Source: Cordylochernes scorpioides | Taxonomy: Eukaryota; Arthropoda; Arachnida; Pseudoscorpiones; Chernetidae | Reading direction: 5' to 3' | Length of the DNA: 64,000 nt | Assembly (NCBI GenBank): GCA_030710605.1 | Contig: CP092870.1 | Coordinates: 91,193,042-91,257,041, forward strand | Part shown: positions 30,504 to 42,700 of the stretch, piece after piece | How the letters are laid out: each line of letters opens with the position of its first letter | How positions within the stretch are numbered: the stretch's first letter is position 1 | Notes under the pieces: model-generated | What the model saw: only the letters and a program-made list of their open reading frames with translations | Databases searched by the model: none | Told to the model about the DNA's origin: nothing | Program-made: the position numbers and the translations under genes

Positions 30504-30718
30504 CTCATGGACAAACTTAAAGAAGTTGTATCTTTTAGCATGTACATCGGAATCCAGATAATAACTCTGAAAGATATTACAGTGACCTTTATTGAAGATA
30601 TACGAGATAACCAAGTGTGAACTAAATTAACTCTGTCTCCTTCAGAAAAAAAAAAAAAAAAAACAGACAACAGTCGAATTCAAAGACTTTCCACTTTCTT
30701 AAGTTTTGTCCATGAGTG
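30504..30718. mobile_element. M1 MITE
   Basis: Ends CTCATGGACAAACTTAAAGA and TTAAGTTTTGTCCATGAGTG; TA lies at both borders (30502-30503, 30719-30720). The interior holds AACCAAGTGTGAACTAAATT and a long A-run. The left end has lost two bases relative to consensus. Confidence 0.75.
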
Positions 30719-31092
30719 TATATAGATGATGATGATATTTTAAACATATTAATAAATAATAACACAAAATTCGTGAACAAAAATCTGTGTCAAATTTTTT
30801 ATATATATTGTGTAATTATATCATAGAATATAGGTATACCCAAATTCAAAATTTAAGAATTTTTTTTTTTTAAACTCTACACACAAAAGTTATCAAATTC
30901 AACTATGAAAAATATTTGTTTGGAGGAATGACTCTTCGGACAAGGGCTAAATGTCCATTCTAACGTCAACCAAGGCGTCTGTCCATCTACAAATAGACAA
31001 GTGTAGATAAGGAAGACCCTCTGATTATCTGGAGGAAGACTCTTCATCTTTGAGGTGAGCATCCCCGACTGTAGATAAGTATACATAAGTTA

Positions 31093-31245
31093 TTTTATAA
31101 TGCATTACTGTAAGTGCACCACATGTGTACACATGTGAAAAGCAGTTCGATTTTTTCACTTACAAATGTGCCAGAGCCCCGTTTGGTTACTTGCACTCGC
31201 TGATGGAATTGGACTTTTGCAAGAATCGGGGGCCATTGAAGCATG
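31093..31245 (-). repeat. SINE fragment
   Basis: Matches the body of the SINE at 51320-51615 (GTGCACCACATGTGTACACA, CACTTACAAATGTGCCAGAG, GGGGGCCATTGAAGCAT) but lacks the tRNA-like head. Confidence 0.6.
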
Positions 31246-31455
31246 GCCGTGTGCTAAGACATGATAGTCGTACAAGATTGCCAGATATCATTTCAAAGAA
31301 GATATAAAAATCTAACACGGAAACAAGTTTCTTTATTGGAAAGATTTAAGCTTGGTGAGCTTTCATATAATAACGTCCTTCGAAGTTCTGTATTCGTATT
31401 ACAGCCTGTCGGAAGACGATATTGTCCGAAAACTCACCAAGTTTATATATTTTCA

Positions 31456-31570
31456 ATAAAGAAACACACACACACACAAAAAAACCTTTATTAAGACACA
31501 CTGGTCTTACAGAGGATTCTCCTTGGGGTTGCAAGACGGAGAAACCTATGAAAGTGGGAAATTTGGTAAA
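31456..31570 (-). repeat. LINE 3'-end fragment
   Basis: (CA)n, then AAAAAACCTTTATTAAGACA, CACTGGTCTTACAGAGGATT and GGGTTGCAAGACGGAGAAAC. Nearly the same sequence recurs at 59320-59430. The type AAGCCTTTATT next to a simple repeat resembles the 3' ends at 25255 and 57717. Confidence 0.5.
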
Positions 31571-32029
31571 AGAAACTTGTTTCTATGTTAGCTTTTTTTT
31601 TTTATCTCTTCTTAGATTTGATGGTCTTCTCAAAAAGGATTGATTGAAGGATGTATTGAAGGCAACAGATCAAAAGGACGCTCTTATATAACATCTGTGG
31701 ACAAAGTGAGAAAAGAAACCAAGAAGTCTTACCACCAGTAGGGCTATAGGGTCCCATTAGGGCTATAGATCGATTGTCTTGGATAAATCTGATTGGGGGG
31801 ATGAAGTCCGACCATACCTCCCTGTGGTCCCCCTGGACCCTTGGAATATTCGACCAAATTCTGATCCAAGGTGACTAACATGGCAACGGCACCCATTTTC
31901 CAAGATAGGGGACGCTGCAACTGCTATAATAGAGATGCATGGAGACATCTGAGGCTTTTCATTTGACACAATAACAACTTGATTAGGTAGGTGTACCAGT
32001 ACTGAATCCCTTCAAATAAAAATACGTCT
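31570..32029. other. No gene recognised
   Basis: Moderate-GC sequence without a recognisable domain. A 68-codon minus frame (31763-31969) shows nothing diagnostic. It lies between a LINE 3'-end fragment and the LINE piece at 32030. Confidence 0.4.
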
Positions 32030-33462
32030 ACGACTCTCTCAAACAAACTCCGAATATCTCTATCAGTCCGGGAGAACCATCTGGTCGAACTGATGGAGAC
32101 GGCCGCTGCAAGATGGTCCCCCTTTGTCCGCAGCCTCTCTCTCGTTGGGAGGGCAAGAGCTGCAAACTCCTTGGTGCTATCCTCAGTGGTACATCATCTT
32201 CACGGATACCTGCCTACCTACTCCACCATCTCTAAGCTCCAAGCTCGACTGGTGCGTTTCGTCTGGGGACCTGGGCGCACCGCCTGGCTGCCGGGAGGTG
32301 TTCTAGCACGCCCTGTCTCCATGGGTGGCTTCGGCCTCCTCGACGTCGGCACGCAGCTGAGACTGGCGTGTATGAAAGGTGTCCAAGCTTCGCTTCGTGG
32401 AAGTCTCAACGCCTACTCTTGGCTCACTGATAGTGGGGCCTGGTTAACTCCCCTTCCATCCGGGACATGGCTTCCACCTCGACGTCGTAGACTAATGAAG
32501 ATATGGGAAGAAGTTTCAGACTTCCTAGCACTGGACCACCGGATAGTTCCAACACAACAGCTGAGGGACCTCGCCATAATCGGAGGATGCAGGTTCCTCC
32601 GGCCACCTGACCTCCTAGCCGCTGCACGGTGGATGGGAGCACGTATCGGGGACTTCGATGGCCCTGTGTCACCGCTCACTCGTCTGACCCGTTGCGCTCT
32701 TGCAGACGCCACAGCGTTGGCCAACTTCTGCAATAGTCTGATTGAAGAAAACCTCCTAGGGTCCCACCGGGCGGACAACCTAGGCGAAGCTGTGGTGCTG
32801 CGCGGAACGGTGACTCCGCTCATGCGCGTAACTACCCGCACCATCCGCCGTACACTTGAGCGACCACGCCTGGCAACCCTGCCCATCGCCCAGCTTCTGT
32901 ACCGTTGGCAAGATTTTGTCAATATTCCTCTCACCGTCGGCTGGCCATCGCTTCGACGTTGCGCCTTTTCAGGGCACAATGCCGACATTGCAGTACAGCT
33001 GGCCCTGCACGCTCTTCCCCATCCTGCACATCCGGCCTCTGCTCGAGAGACCTGTATCGCCTGTGGCTCTAGCGACCTGACGTTGGCCCACCGCTATTGG
33101 TCCTGCAGCTCCATCAGGCCCCTCATACGGGAGGCCTTCAACATCATACAGCAACCACCCGACCTGCAGGGCTGGCTCTTCGGCCAAGGGCTGGATGACG
33201 ACGCCCTCGTCATCGTCGCGTCTGCCAAGTCATCCATACACAGGTTCTTTCTGAGCCTTGAGATGAGGGGAGAACGTGAAAACCCCCTTACTGTCTGGAG
33301 GAGGACTCTCTGTCGTTGGGGGAATCTCCTCGACTGTACATAACTGTATATATTTTACTTCTTTATTTTGTCCCTCTTTTATTTTATCCCTTTTTATAAT
33401 TATTATATAATACTGCCATTGACTTGTGTATGAGGTCAATAAAATATTTTTAAATCTCTAAT
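32030..33462 (+). mobile_element. LINE 3' portion (L1/Tx1-like), 5'-truncated
   Basis: Starts in the region after the RT palm and runs through the ORF2 C-terminus (32093-33343), a 3'UTR, an AATAAA at about 33438 and AATATTTTTAAATCTCTAAT before the astacin gene's upstream region. High GC relative to surroundings. Orientation is opposite to the 27110-29640 piece. Confidence 0.75.
32093..33343 (+). CDS. LINE ORF2 C-terminal region (remnant, open)
   Basis: An uninterrupted 416-codon frame covers the thumb/connection and C-terminal region of a non-LTR ORF2: ARWSPFVRSLSLVGRARAAN, LQARLVRFVWGPGRTAWLPG, VSMGGFGLLDVGTQLRLACM, and near the end CIACGSSDLTLAHRYWSC, a C-x2-C-x10-H-x4-C knuckle-like motif (residues about 321-339). 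There is no RT palm or endonuclease, so it cannot act alone. The open frame over 1.25 kb suggests a fairly recent insertion. The first ATG is just the first Met in the truncated frame. Family assignment (L1/Tx1-like) is from motif style. Confidence 0.7.
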   Translation: METAAARWSPFVRSLSLVGRARAANSLVLSSVVHHLHGYLPTYSTISKLQARLVRFVWGPGRTAWLPGGVLARPVSMGGFGLLDVGTQLRLACMKGVQASLRGSLNAYSWLTDSGAWLTPLPSGTWLPPRRRRLMKIWEEVSDFLALDHRIVPTQQLRDLAIIGGCRFLRPPDLLAAARWMGARIGDFDGPVSPLTRLTRCALADATALANFCNSLIEENLLGSHRADNLGEAVVLRGTVTPLMRVTTRTIRRTLERPRLATLPIAQLLYRWQDFVNIPLTVGWPSLRRCAFSGHNADIAVQLALHALPHPAHPASARETCIACGSSDLTLAHRYWSCSSIRPLIREAFNIIQQPPDLQGWLFGQGLDDDALVIVASAKSSIHRFFLSLEMRGERENPLTVWRRTLCRWGNLLDCT

Positions 33463-33479
33463 CTCTCCATCAGCTGAGG

Positions 33480-33644
33480 TCAAGATGACCGCCAGAGGAC
33501 TGACCGATGTTTTGCGGAAGTCGCCAAGAACAGACAAGGCAGCTGGGGGTTCAAAGACCTCTTGTTACTCCACCCACCGGCTTGTTTACAGGAAACTGGG
33601 GGGTGATATAAGGACGAGACCGGGGAATACTCTGCATTGGCAAC
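33480..33644 (+). promoter_or_regulatory. Putative promoter/5'UTR of the astacin gene
   Basis: GC-richer than the flanks. A TATA-like GTGATATAAGG lies at about 33603-33613, about 35 bp before the ATG at 33645, so the 5'UTR would be short. The LINE polyadenylation site is only about 200 bp upstream of the ATG. The exact start site is not determinable. Confidence 0.4.
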
Positions 33645-33728
33645 ATGGCGGTGTCTCTGGTGGCATCGCTTCTGTTTCTGCTGGTGGCGGGGCAGCAGGC
33701 GTGGGGGCACACAGTGGCCCCGATATTG
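33645..33728 (+). CDS. Astacin exon 1: signal peptide
   Basis: Encodes MAVSLVASLLFLLVAGQQAW and eight more residues; a hydrophobic core of about 15 residues and small residues before the cut predict secretion. ATG 33645 is the first in frame. The donor TTG|GTAGGT is phase 0 and joins exon 2 in frame. Confidence 0.8.
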
Positions 33729-36700
33729 GTAGGTCATCCTTCCTTCTCGGCTCCTCTCGCTAGATTCTTTAGGTCTTATCCAGGTCTCTTTGTCGAATCC
33801 TATTTCTTAAGTTAGTCTCATTAAGGTTCTTTTAGGTCTAATTCAGGTCCTCTTTGTCGGATCTTTTTTCTTAAGTTCCTCTCGCTAAGATTCTTATAGG
33901 TCTTAATTCAGGTCCTCTTTATCGGACCTTTTTCTTAAGTTAGTCTAACTAAGTTTCTTTTAGGTCTGATTCAAGACCTCTTTCTAAAGTATTCAATAAG
34001 ATTTTGGGGAAACTAAAAAAATAGGGCTTTTTTTTTTGTAGGAGACAGAGGCAATTTTGTTCACACTTGGTTATCTCGTGTGTCTTCAATAACGGTGTCA
34101 CTGTAATATCTTTAAGAGTTACTGTCTGAATCCCAATATACATGCTAAGAGGTATAACTTCCTTAAGTTTTATTCATGAGTTTATATATAGCCTAAAACC
34201 TCGCTAAAATGAACCAAGGATATAGCAAACCTTCCTTTATAACCAACCTGAAACAATCCCCATTCTATAATACAGTGAACTATGGCTATAGTGAACCACA
34301 GGTTCAGTCCCAATGAGGTTCGCTATAGAGGGGTTTTACCTCCACTCTTTCCAAATTGCTACTTCTTTATCAATATATTGTATTAAGAAAGTTTTTTTTT
34401 AATATAAATATAATATTTTTTAAATATAAATTGACAAAGAGAGAAGGAGAAATCTTAAAATATTCCGAAAAATAATTGTTCGGTTTTTTTTTTTCCGGTT
34501 CCAAAATCACTTTATTAGGTACCGCTCAACAAGAGCAACCTAGTTTATGATAATTGAAACAAAGAATAATAAATGAAGGTTATTCACATATTAAACAAAA
34601 TGTTAACGCGGGATTCAATCCCGGTTCATGGCTGTCGGGAATCGAGGGTGTTACCCACTTGTCCATCGACTTTTTTTTTTTTTTTGGAAGATCCAGAAAA
34701 ACATCCTTTTTATATAATCTTTAAAAAGTTAGTTTTACTTTCGGTTTTTCCTTTTTAGAAGCAGATATTTTTTACCGAAATCACAAACTCGCTTAGTTTG
34801 AGGTAGTGACATTTAAAAAGCCAGATTGGAATTCTCTTGTACTTCTGGTTTTAAATATCTGTTTCATGATTTTTCAGAATGCCTGAAAAATCAGTTTTTT
34901 TTTTTTTGGTCATTGAGATACAGTTTGCACTACACTGATGAAGGCCAACAGCCCGAAACGCGTACATGGTTAGCTTTTCTTGATTAATCAGGAATAGGTA
35001 TTTTTGGCTAATTCTAGAATTTTTTTTTTAAACCTGTCTATAGCCTCCCCCTCTAAATAGCACCTCCCTTTCTATAGCGCCCGATTTTAAATACGTATTA
35101 CGATGCGATTTACATTAAAAGTGACCTGTCTATAGCACCCCCCTCTATAGCACCCTATTTTGGTGAGTCCCAAGAAGAGGCGCTATAGACAGGTTTAACT
35201 GTATTTATTCCGACAGATGGCGCAAGCCATCATCAACTTTTAGTTTCACGATCAGAAGATGCCTTTTTTAATGTATATATCTGATCCCTGTATAATTTCA
35301 CTTTTGTACTATTTTTTAAACTAAAATATGTAAAAAAAACGCATTTTTTTTTTAACTTCTGATATTGATGATGAATTTTGTGTTTTAGATATCTGTTAAA
35401 GGATATAATTTATCATCAGAAGAAATCGAACTTGGTAAGTTGTAAAATAATTCATCACGTGATACCCAATACTAACATGTGATTGGTGGATTTAGATGAA
35501 CCGCTGAATGAAAATGACTACTATTTGGCTGGAATGCTTGATCGTAAGTAGTGCCATCTATCAACAATTTTTATAACTATTTTATAATTTTATTGTTAAA
35601 CTCTTAATTTAAAATCCTGTTTTAATGTTTTTAAACTTACATATACATATTAAATATTTATATATATAAAGGTTTTATAATATTTTAAAGGAAAGTTATA
35701 GAAAATTTCGATGTTGAATTGAGAGTATAATGTCGAATTGAGAGTATAATGTCAGTATAGCAAGCTATAACTGAACGAATAAGTAGAATTAAATATAATT
35801 TATATGAAAGATAGTTGTAAATTAATTATGATTAAAAACAAATTATAAAATATTATAATTTGGGTATCAAAAAGGTTTTAATATTTTATATAACAATATA
35901 TATATATATATATATAGATGGAAAATTTGCCGGGAGGAAATTAATCCATGGAAGCAATGGTCGCCTCTCCCGTCAAAATAAAGGGAGAGGCGACCATTGC
36001 TTCCATGGGTTAATTTCCTCCCGGCAAATTTTCCATCTATGTTTTGCCAATAGATTTGGCCCAGCCACATTGCCAGCAAAACACCTCTTTGGTAGATTGT
36101 GAGGATTTCATTAGATCCCGTGTGGATCTCATGGAATAAAGTCCGCCCTAGACTGACGAGGGCCATTAGCCCGAAACCATGGTCTCTAGGTGGACGCTTA
36201 TCAGTTTGCCAAAGTTGGTGTTGTGGCTTTGTCACCGACCCGATGCCGCTAGTTGCGGCGACAGTCAATAGATGGCGTCAGATTATGACGTTTATTTTGA
36301 CGGGAGAGGCGACCATTGCTTCCATATATATATAATGCAGTTTAATTTTCTTTGTGTTTACACGAATAAAATTGTTTTTGATTAGAGGCTTAATTTTGTT
36401 TTTAAGTTGCTTATCAACCCCAACCATTATCATCTTTCATTTTATAAATACCAAAAGACTTAAAATTAACTGATACTGTCTTGAATTCATGAGAAATATA
36501 TTTAATCATGTCTTGGATGTTGATATTTTATTACAAAGGAATCCTTCAAGACAGAGAGAAAATAGAGGTAACAGGAGCCCGGGTTACCTTTATTTTCTCT
36601 CTGTCTTGAAGGATTCCTTTGTAATAAAATATCAACATCCAAGACGTAATTAAATATATTTCTCATGAATAGATATCGATATAGAAGTTGAATTTAAATA

Positions 36701-39700
36701 TAGTCTTTATAGAAGTATATATATGTGGCAATATAGTGGTAAATGTGGTGAGGAGAGAAATAATCACACGACGAGTTGTTAGAGCAATCATCCAGGCAGC
36801 CAGCCGAGAGAGAGAGCGAGCGAGACGTTATCAGCTGAACGACTCTTTTTCCTGTGTACACAACCGGGGGGCTAACCCGGATAGTCGCCAGGTGGTGACC
36901 CCCCCCTACCCCTCAGGAATGTGGTCAAAATGGTCGTGAGTTAGTTGTCTAAAGTGTCTCGCTTTAGCTGCTCATCTCTCTCTCGTTGGCTGTTGGTTTG
37001 TTTTATTAATCCTGGAAGAGCATATATTATGACATATATATATATTAAAAAGATGCATATATTGGATTTTTTAATGAATTTATTATTCCAATATTTCGAG
37101 GGGCAACTCGCCTCTCTTTATCGAGGATGTTTGTGTTTTACACTAAAGGATGCGCGCACGCGTACACCACTCTCGTTCTACAAGGCCAATGAAAGAATTG
37201 TATCTTTGATTTAAACATTACATTCAGTATATATACAGCTAACAATTATATATAATATTACGGATAAATACCATTATTATTATTTTGTCTACACATTGTG
37301 CTTGAAATAGGGATTTATATACAACAGTGCAACCGTAAATAATTGTGTGCATACATATTAATTCTAAATTAATGATATATATATAGTATATATATATACT
37401 AGCCGAGTGAATAAACATTTATACATACAGTTAAACCTGTCTATAGCGCCTCCCTCTCTATAGCGCCCGATTTTAAATACGTAGTACGATGCTATTTACA
37501 TTAAAAGTGACCTGTCTATAGTACCCCCTCACTATAGCACCCTATTTTGGTGAATCCCAAGAGGGGGCGCTATAGACAGGTTTAACTGTATATATTTATG
37601 CATTTTATACACTATTTTGTATGAAGAGACGTCTTTAGTTAACTGGCGAAGAGAGCTTGTACCCGAAAAAAAAGCCTCTTTCAATCAAGAAAATAAAAAG
37701 AATTTCGGCCACTTAAGCTTTTTTTTTTTTAATTAAGGCGTATATACAGTTAAACCTGTCTGTAGCACCCCCTCTCTATAGCACTCTATTTTGGTGAGTC
37801 CCAAGAGGGGACGCTATAGAGAGATTTAACTGTATTTGACTTTATTTACTATTTATTAACTATGACTCGATGAATTAACTAATTAATGTATGTATAATTA
37901 ACAGAAAAGTACCTGGACCCACCTGAGGATCCGAGATTATTGGAACAAGCTGGTCTCTTCGAGGGCGATATCCTTCAACCCATTGAGAATTATGTAAGTT
38001 ATTTTTTTAAATTAATATTATTGTTTACTTGAGTTTGGGCTCAAAAATCATCCATTTTGGTTAACAGCCCCGTAAATAAGGATATTTCTCTTTAAGATAG
38101 GGGCTGCCTGGCCGGCATTCATAGTTCTGCAAATTAAAGATACTTCGGCCATTTCGGCCCAAAAAAAAAAAAAGATATTTCTATTATGAATTGAGAATAA
38201 ACCATTAAATACTTTCTTTAAAAAAAAATAGGCACTTCGGCTAGTTTCAAAGTTTTATTTTATATATATACTCAACGTTTCAACAAAACACTTTGTAAGG
38301 AGAAATGAAAATAAAGAATATAGAACAATTTTTAACGCCTTACCAAATGCTTTTATTTTTCTCTCTCCTGATGAAGACAAAATATGTTTGTTAAAACTTT
38401 GAGAAAATAAAACTTTAACTGGCCGAAATGTCTTTTTTTTTTTTTTTTAAGAAATATGAATATCGGCCAGGCAACTTCAATCTTCAAGAGAGGTAATTGT
38501 GCACAGAACTGGTTGAAATGTAAGGATAGTCAACTTTTGTATCATAGATAGTTGTTTGTCACGATGATGCAATGCAGACTGAAGATGTCTTAATAGATGA
38601 TATGCTTCATAGAATGGTCTGGAATTTTGAAGATACAAAGAGGAAGATTGTGCACAGAACTGGTTGAAATGTAAGGATAGTCAACTTTTGTATCATAGAT
38701 AGTTGTTTGTCACGATGATGCAATGCAGACTGAAGATGTCTTAATAGATGATATGCTTAATATAATGGTCTGGAATTTTGAAGATACAAAGAGGAAGATT
38801 ATGCACAGAACTGGTTGAAATGTAAGGATAGTCAACTTTTGTATCATAGATAGTTGTTTGTCACGATGATGCAATGCAGACTGAAGATGTCTTAATAGAT
38901 GATATGCTTCATAGAATGGTCTGGAATTTTGAAGATACAAAGAGGAAGATTGTGCACAGAACTGGTTGAAATGTAAGGATAGTCAACTTTTGTATCAAAG
39001 ATAGTTGTTTGTCACGATGATGCAATGCAGACTGAAGATGTCTTAATAGATGATATGCTTCATAGAATGGTCTGGAATTTTGAAGATACAAAGAGGATGA
39101 TTATGCACAGAACTGGTTGAAATGTAAGGATAGTCAACTTTTGTATCATAGATAGTTGTTTGTCACGATGATGCAATGCAGACTGAAGATGTCTTAATAG
39201 ATTATATGCTTCATAGAATGGTCTGGAATTTTGAAGATACAAAGAGGAAGATTGTGCACAGAACTGGTTGAAATGTAAGGATAGTCAACTTTTGTATCAT
39301 AGATAGTTGTTTGTCACGATGATGCAATGCAGACTGAAGATGTCTTAATAGATGATATGCTTCATAGAATGGTCTGGAATTTTGAAGATACAAAGAGGAA
39401 GATTGTGCACAGAACTGGTTGAAATGTAAGGATAGTCAACTTTTGTATCATAGATAGTTGTTTGTCACGATGATGCAATGCAGACTGAAGATGTCTTAAT
39501 AGATGATATGCTTAATATAATGGTCTGGAATTTTGAAGATACAAAGAGGAAGATTATGCACAGAACTGGTTGAAATGTAAGGATAGTCAACTTTTGTATC
39601 ATAGATAGTTGTTTGTCACGATGATGCAATGCAGACTGAAGATGTCTTAATAGATGATATGCTTCATAGAATGGTCTGGAATTTTGAAGATACAAAGAGG

Positions 39701-42700
39701 AAGATTGTGCACAGAACTGGTTGAAATGTAAGGATAGTCAACTTTTGTATCAAAGATAGTTGTTTGTCACGATGATGCAATGCAGACTGAAGATGTCTTA
39801 ATAGATGATATGCTTCATAGAATGGTCTGGAATTTTGAAGATACAAAGAGGAAGATTGTGCACAGAACTGGTTGAAATGTAAGGATAGTCAACTTTTGTA
39901 TCATAGATAGTTGTTTGTCACGATGATGCAATGCAGACTGAAGATGTCTTAATAGATGATATGCTTAATAGAATGGTCTGGAATTTTGAAGATACAAAGA
40001 GGAAGATTATGCACAGAACTGGTTGAAATGTAAGAATAGTCAACTTTTGTATCATAGATAGTTGTTTGTCACGATGATGCAATGCAGACTGAAGATGTCT
40101 TAATAGATGATATGCTTCATAGAATGGTCTGGAATTTTGAAGATACAAAGAAGAGAATTGTGCACATAATAGGTTGAAATGGTATAAAAGGAAACTTTTG
40201 TATCGTAGATGGTTGTTTGTCACGATGATTCAATGCAGACTGAAGATGTCTTGATATATGATATGCTTCATAGAATGTTCTGGAATTTTGAAGATACAAA
40301 GAGGAAGATTGTGCCCATAATAGGTTGAAATGGTATAAAAGGATAGTCAACTTTTGTATCATAGATAGTTGTTTGTCATGATGATGCAATGCAGACTGAA
40401 GATGTCTTAATAGATTATATGCTTCATAGAATGGTCTGGAATTTTGAAGATACAAAGAGGAAGATTGTGCACAGAACTGGTTGAAATGTAAGGATAGTTA
40501 ACTTTTGTATCGTAGATAGTTGTTTGTCACGATGATGCATTGCAGACTGAAGATGTCTTAATAGATGATATGCTTAATAGAATGGTCTGGAATTTTGAAG
40601 ATACAAAGAGGAAGATTGTGCACAGAACTGGTTGAAATGTAAGGATAGTCAACTTTTGTATCATAGATAGTTGTTTGTCACTTTGATGCAATGCAGACTG
40701 AAGATGTCTTAATAGATGATATGCTTCATAGAATGGTCTGGAATTTTGAAGATACAAAGAAGAGAATTGTGCACATAATAGGTTGAAATGGTATAAAAGG
40801 AAACTTTTGTATCGTAGATGGTTGTTTGTCACGATGATGCAATGCAGACTGAAGATGTCTTAATAGATTATATGCTCCATAGAATGGTCTGGAATTTTGA
40901 AGATACAAAGAGGAAGATTGTGCACAGGAACTGGTTGAAATGTAAGGATAGTCAACTTTTGTATCATAGATAGTTGTTTGTCACGATGATGCAATGCAGA
41001 CTGAAGATGTCTTAATATATGATATGCTTCATAGAATGGTCTGGGATTTTGAAGATACAAAGAGGATTGTGCCCATAATAGGTTGAAATGGTATAAATGG
41101 ATAGTCAACTTTTGTATCATAGATAGTTGTTTGTCACGATGATGCAATGCAGACTGAAGATGTCTTAATAGATGATATGCTTCATAGAATGGTCTGGAAT
41201 TTTGAAGATACAAAGAGGAAGATTGTGCACAGAACTGGTTGAAATGTAAGGATAGTCAACTTTTGTATCATAGATAGTTGTTTGTCACGATGATGCAATG
41301 CAGACTGAAGATGTCTTAATAGATGATATGCTTAATATAATGGTCTGGAATTTTGAAGATACAAAGAGGAAGATATTGCACAGAACTGGTTGAAATGTAA
41401 GTGTTAGTGAAAGGCACGCCCGCGCGACGAAGAGAAGAACAGTTTTCAACCAACACCACCGCCGACGGACGGTGGCGAAGTCACGGTCGGCGCGCATGCG
41501 CGGCGGCGGTGGTCACGTGGGAAGCACGGGCGTGGGCCCTTCGAATTCTGACGGCCAACACGGACTGACTTCCTTTCCAATCCATCCTTTTCAATCGAAC
41601 ATTTTTAACTTCTTTAATTACTAAAATTTAATTTGTAACATAATATTTATATCTATATTTATCCTGAATAAAATTTAAAATATCAAGGATGATTAATTGA
41701 ATCATTCTTTCAATACCAAACGAACCTGTCATAGTGTACCATTCAAAAAGTGTACCGAACATTGTGGCGAGCCTGCCAGGATTTAAGATGGACAAACTCA
41801 AGAAAGCTTGTGAGACGAAAAAGAGGACTTTGGAAAGTGTTATTGCAGAAGCAGATGGCGAACTTGGAAAGCAAGAACCAAGCCTAGAAATGTTGATGTC
41901 TCTACGACCAAAGCTCCTCAGATGTAAAGACAGGTTCTTAATTGCCAGTGATTGTCTCATCGAACAACTGATAAAGGCGGATAGAGAAGATGAAGAAATT
42001 GAAGATGTCGATATCGTTCAAGCGAATCTATTTGGAAGGTCTGAAGGTGTTTTGCAAAAAATGGAACAATTACTAGCAAAACCAACAGTAGACCGAGAAT
42101 CAATAGTTTCCGGGGGGAACGAAGGAAAGTCAAATCTTCATCGACTTCCGAAGTTGGAACTACCGAAATATGGAGGAGAAGCACGGGAGTGGCTGCAGTT
42201 CTGGTCAGCCTTTCAAAGCGTCCACGATGATGACTCCATTTCGGCCTGTGTCAAGTTCCAATACCTACAAAATTGCATGATAAAGGGATCGGTGTCGGAG
42301 GAAATAGTTTCATCCTTTCCAAACTCAGCGGCAAATTATCCACTTGCCATCAGCACTCTTAAGGAACGTTTTGGCCGTGAAGACATGTTGGTGGAAGTGT
42401 ACGTAAGGGATTTGATTGCTATCACTTTGGAAAATGCTCATGGAAGGAACACGACACCTTTTTCGACTGTATACGTTCGGTTATCATCACAACTACGAGC
42501 GTTGGGATCTTTAGGAGTCACAACAGATAAATGCGCTGCTATTCTGTACCCCATGGTGGAATCAGCTTTACCTGAAGATCTCTTCGTCGCGTGGGAAAGG
42601 ACTCGTCATCATCACAAGCCTGATGAAGATGGAAAGCATAAATCATGTGAAGTCCTCCTGGAGAAGCTTATGGAATTCCTAAAACACGAAGTTGAGGGAA

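Noticed and set aside
34600-34675. Functional tRNA gene
   Set aside because: Only A- and B-box-like elements are present; acceptor and anticodon arms do not pair properly.
38530-38630. Hammerhead in the 151-bp satellite because of CTGAAGA
   Set aside because: No GAAA box at a proper distance and no pairing helix II; chance match of one box.
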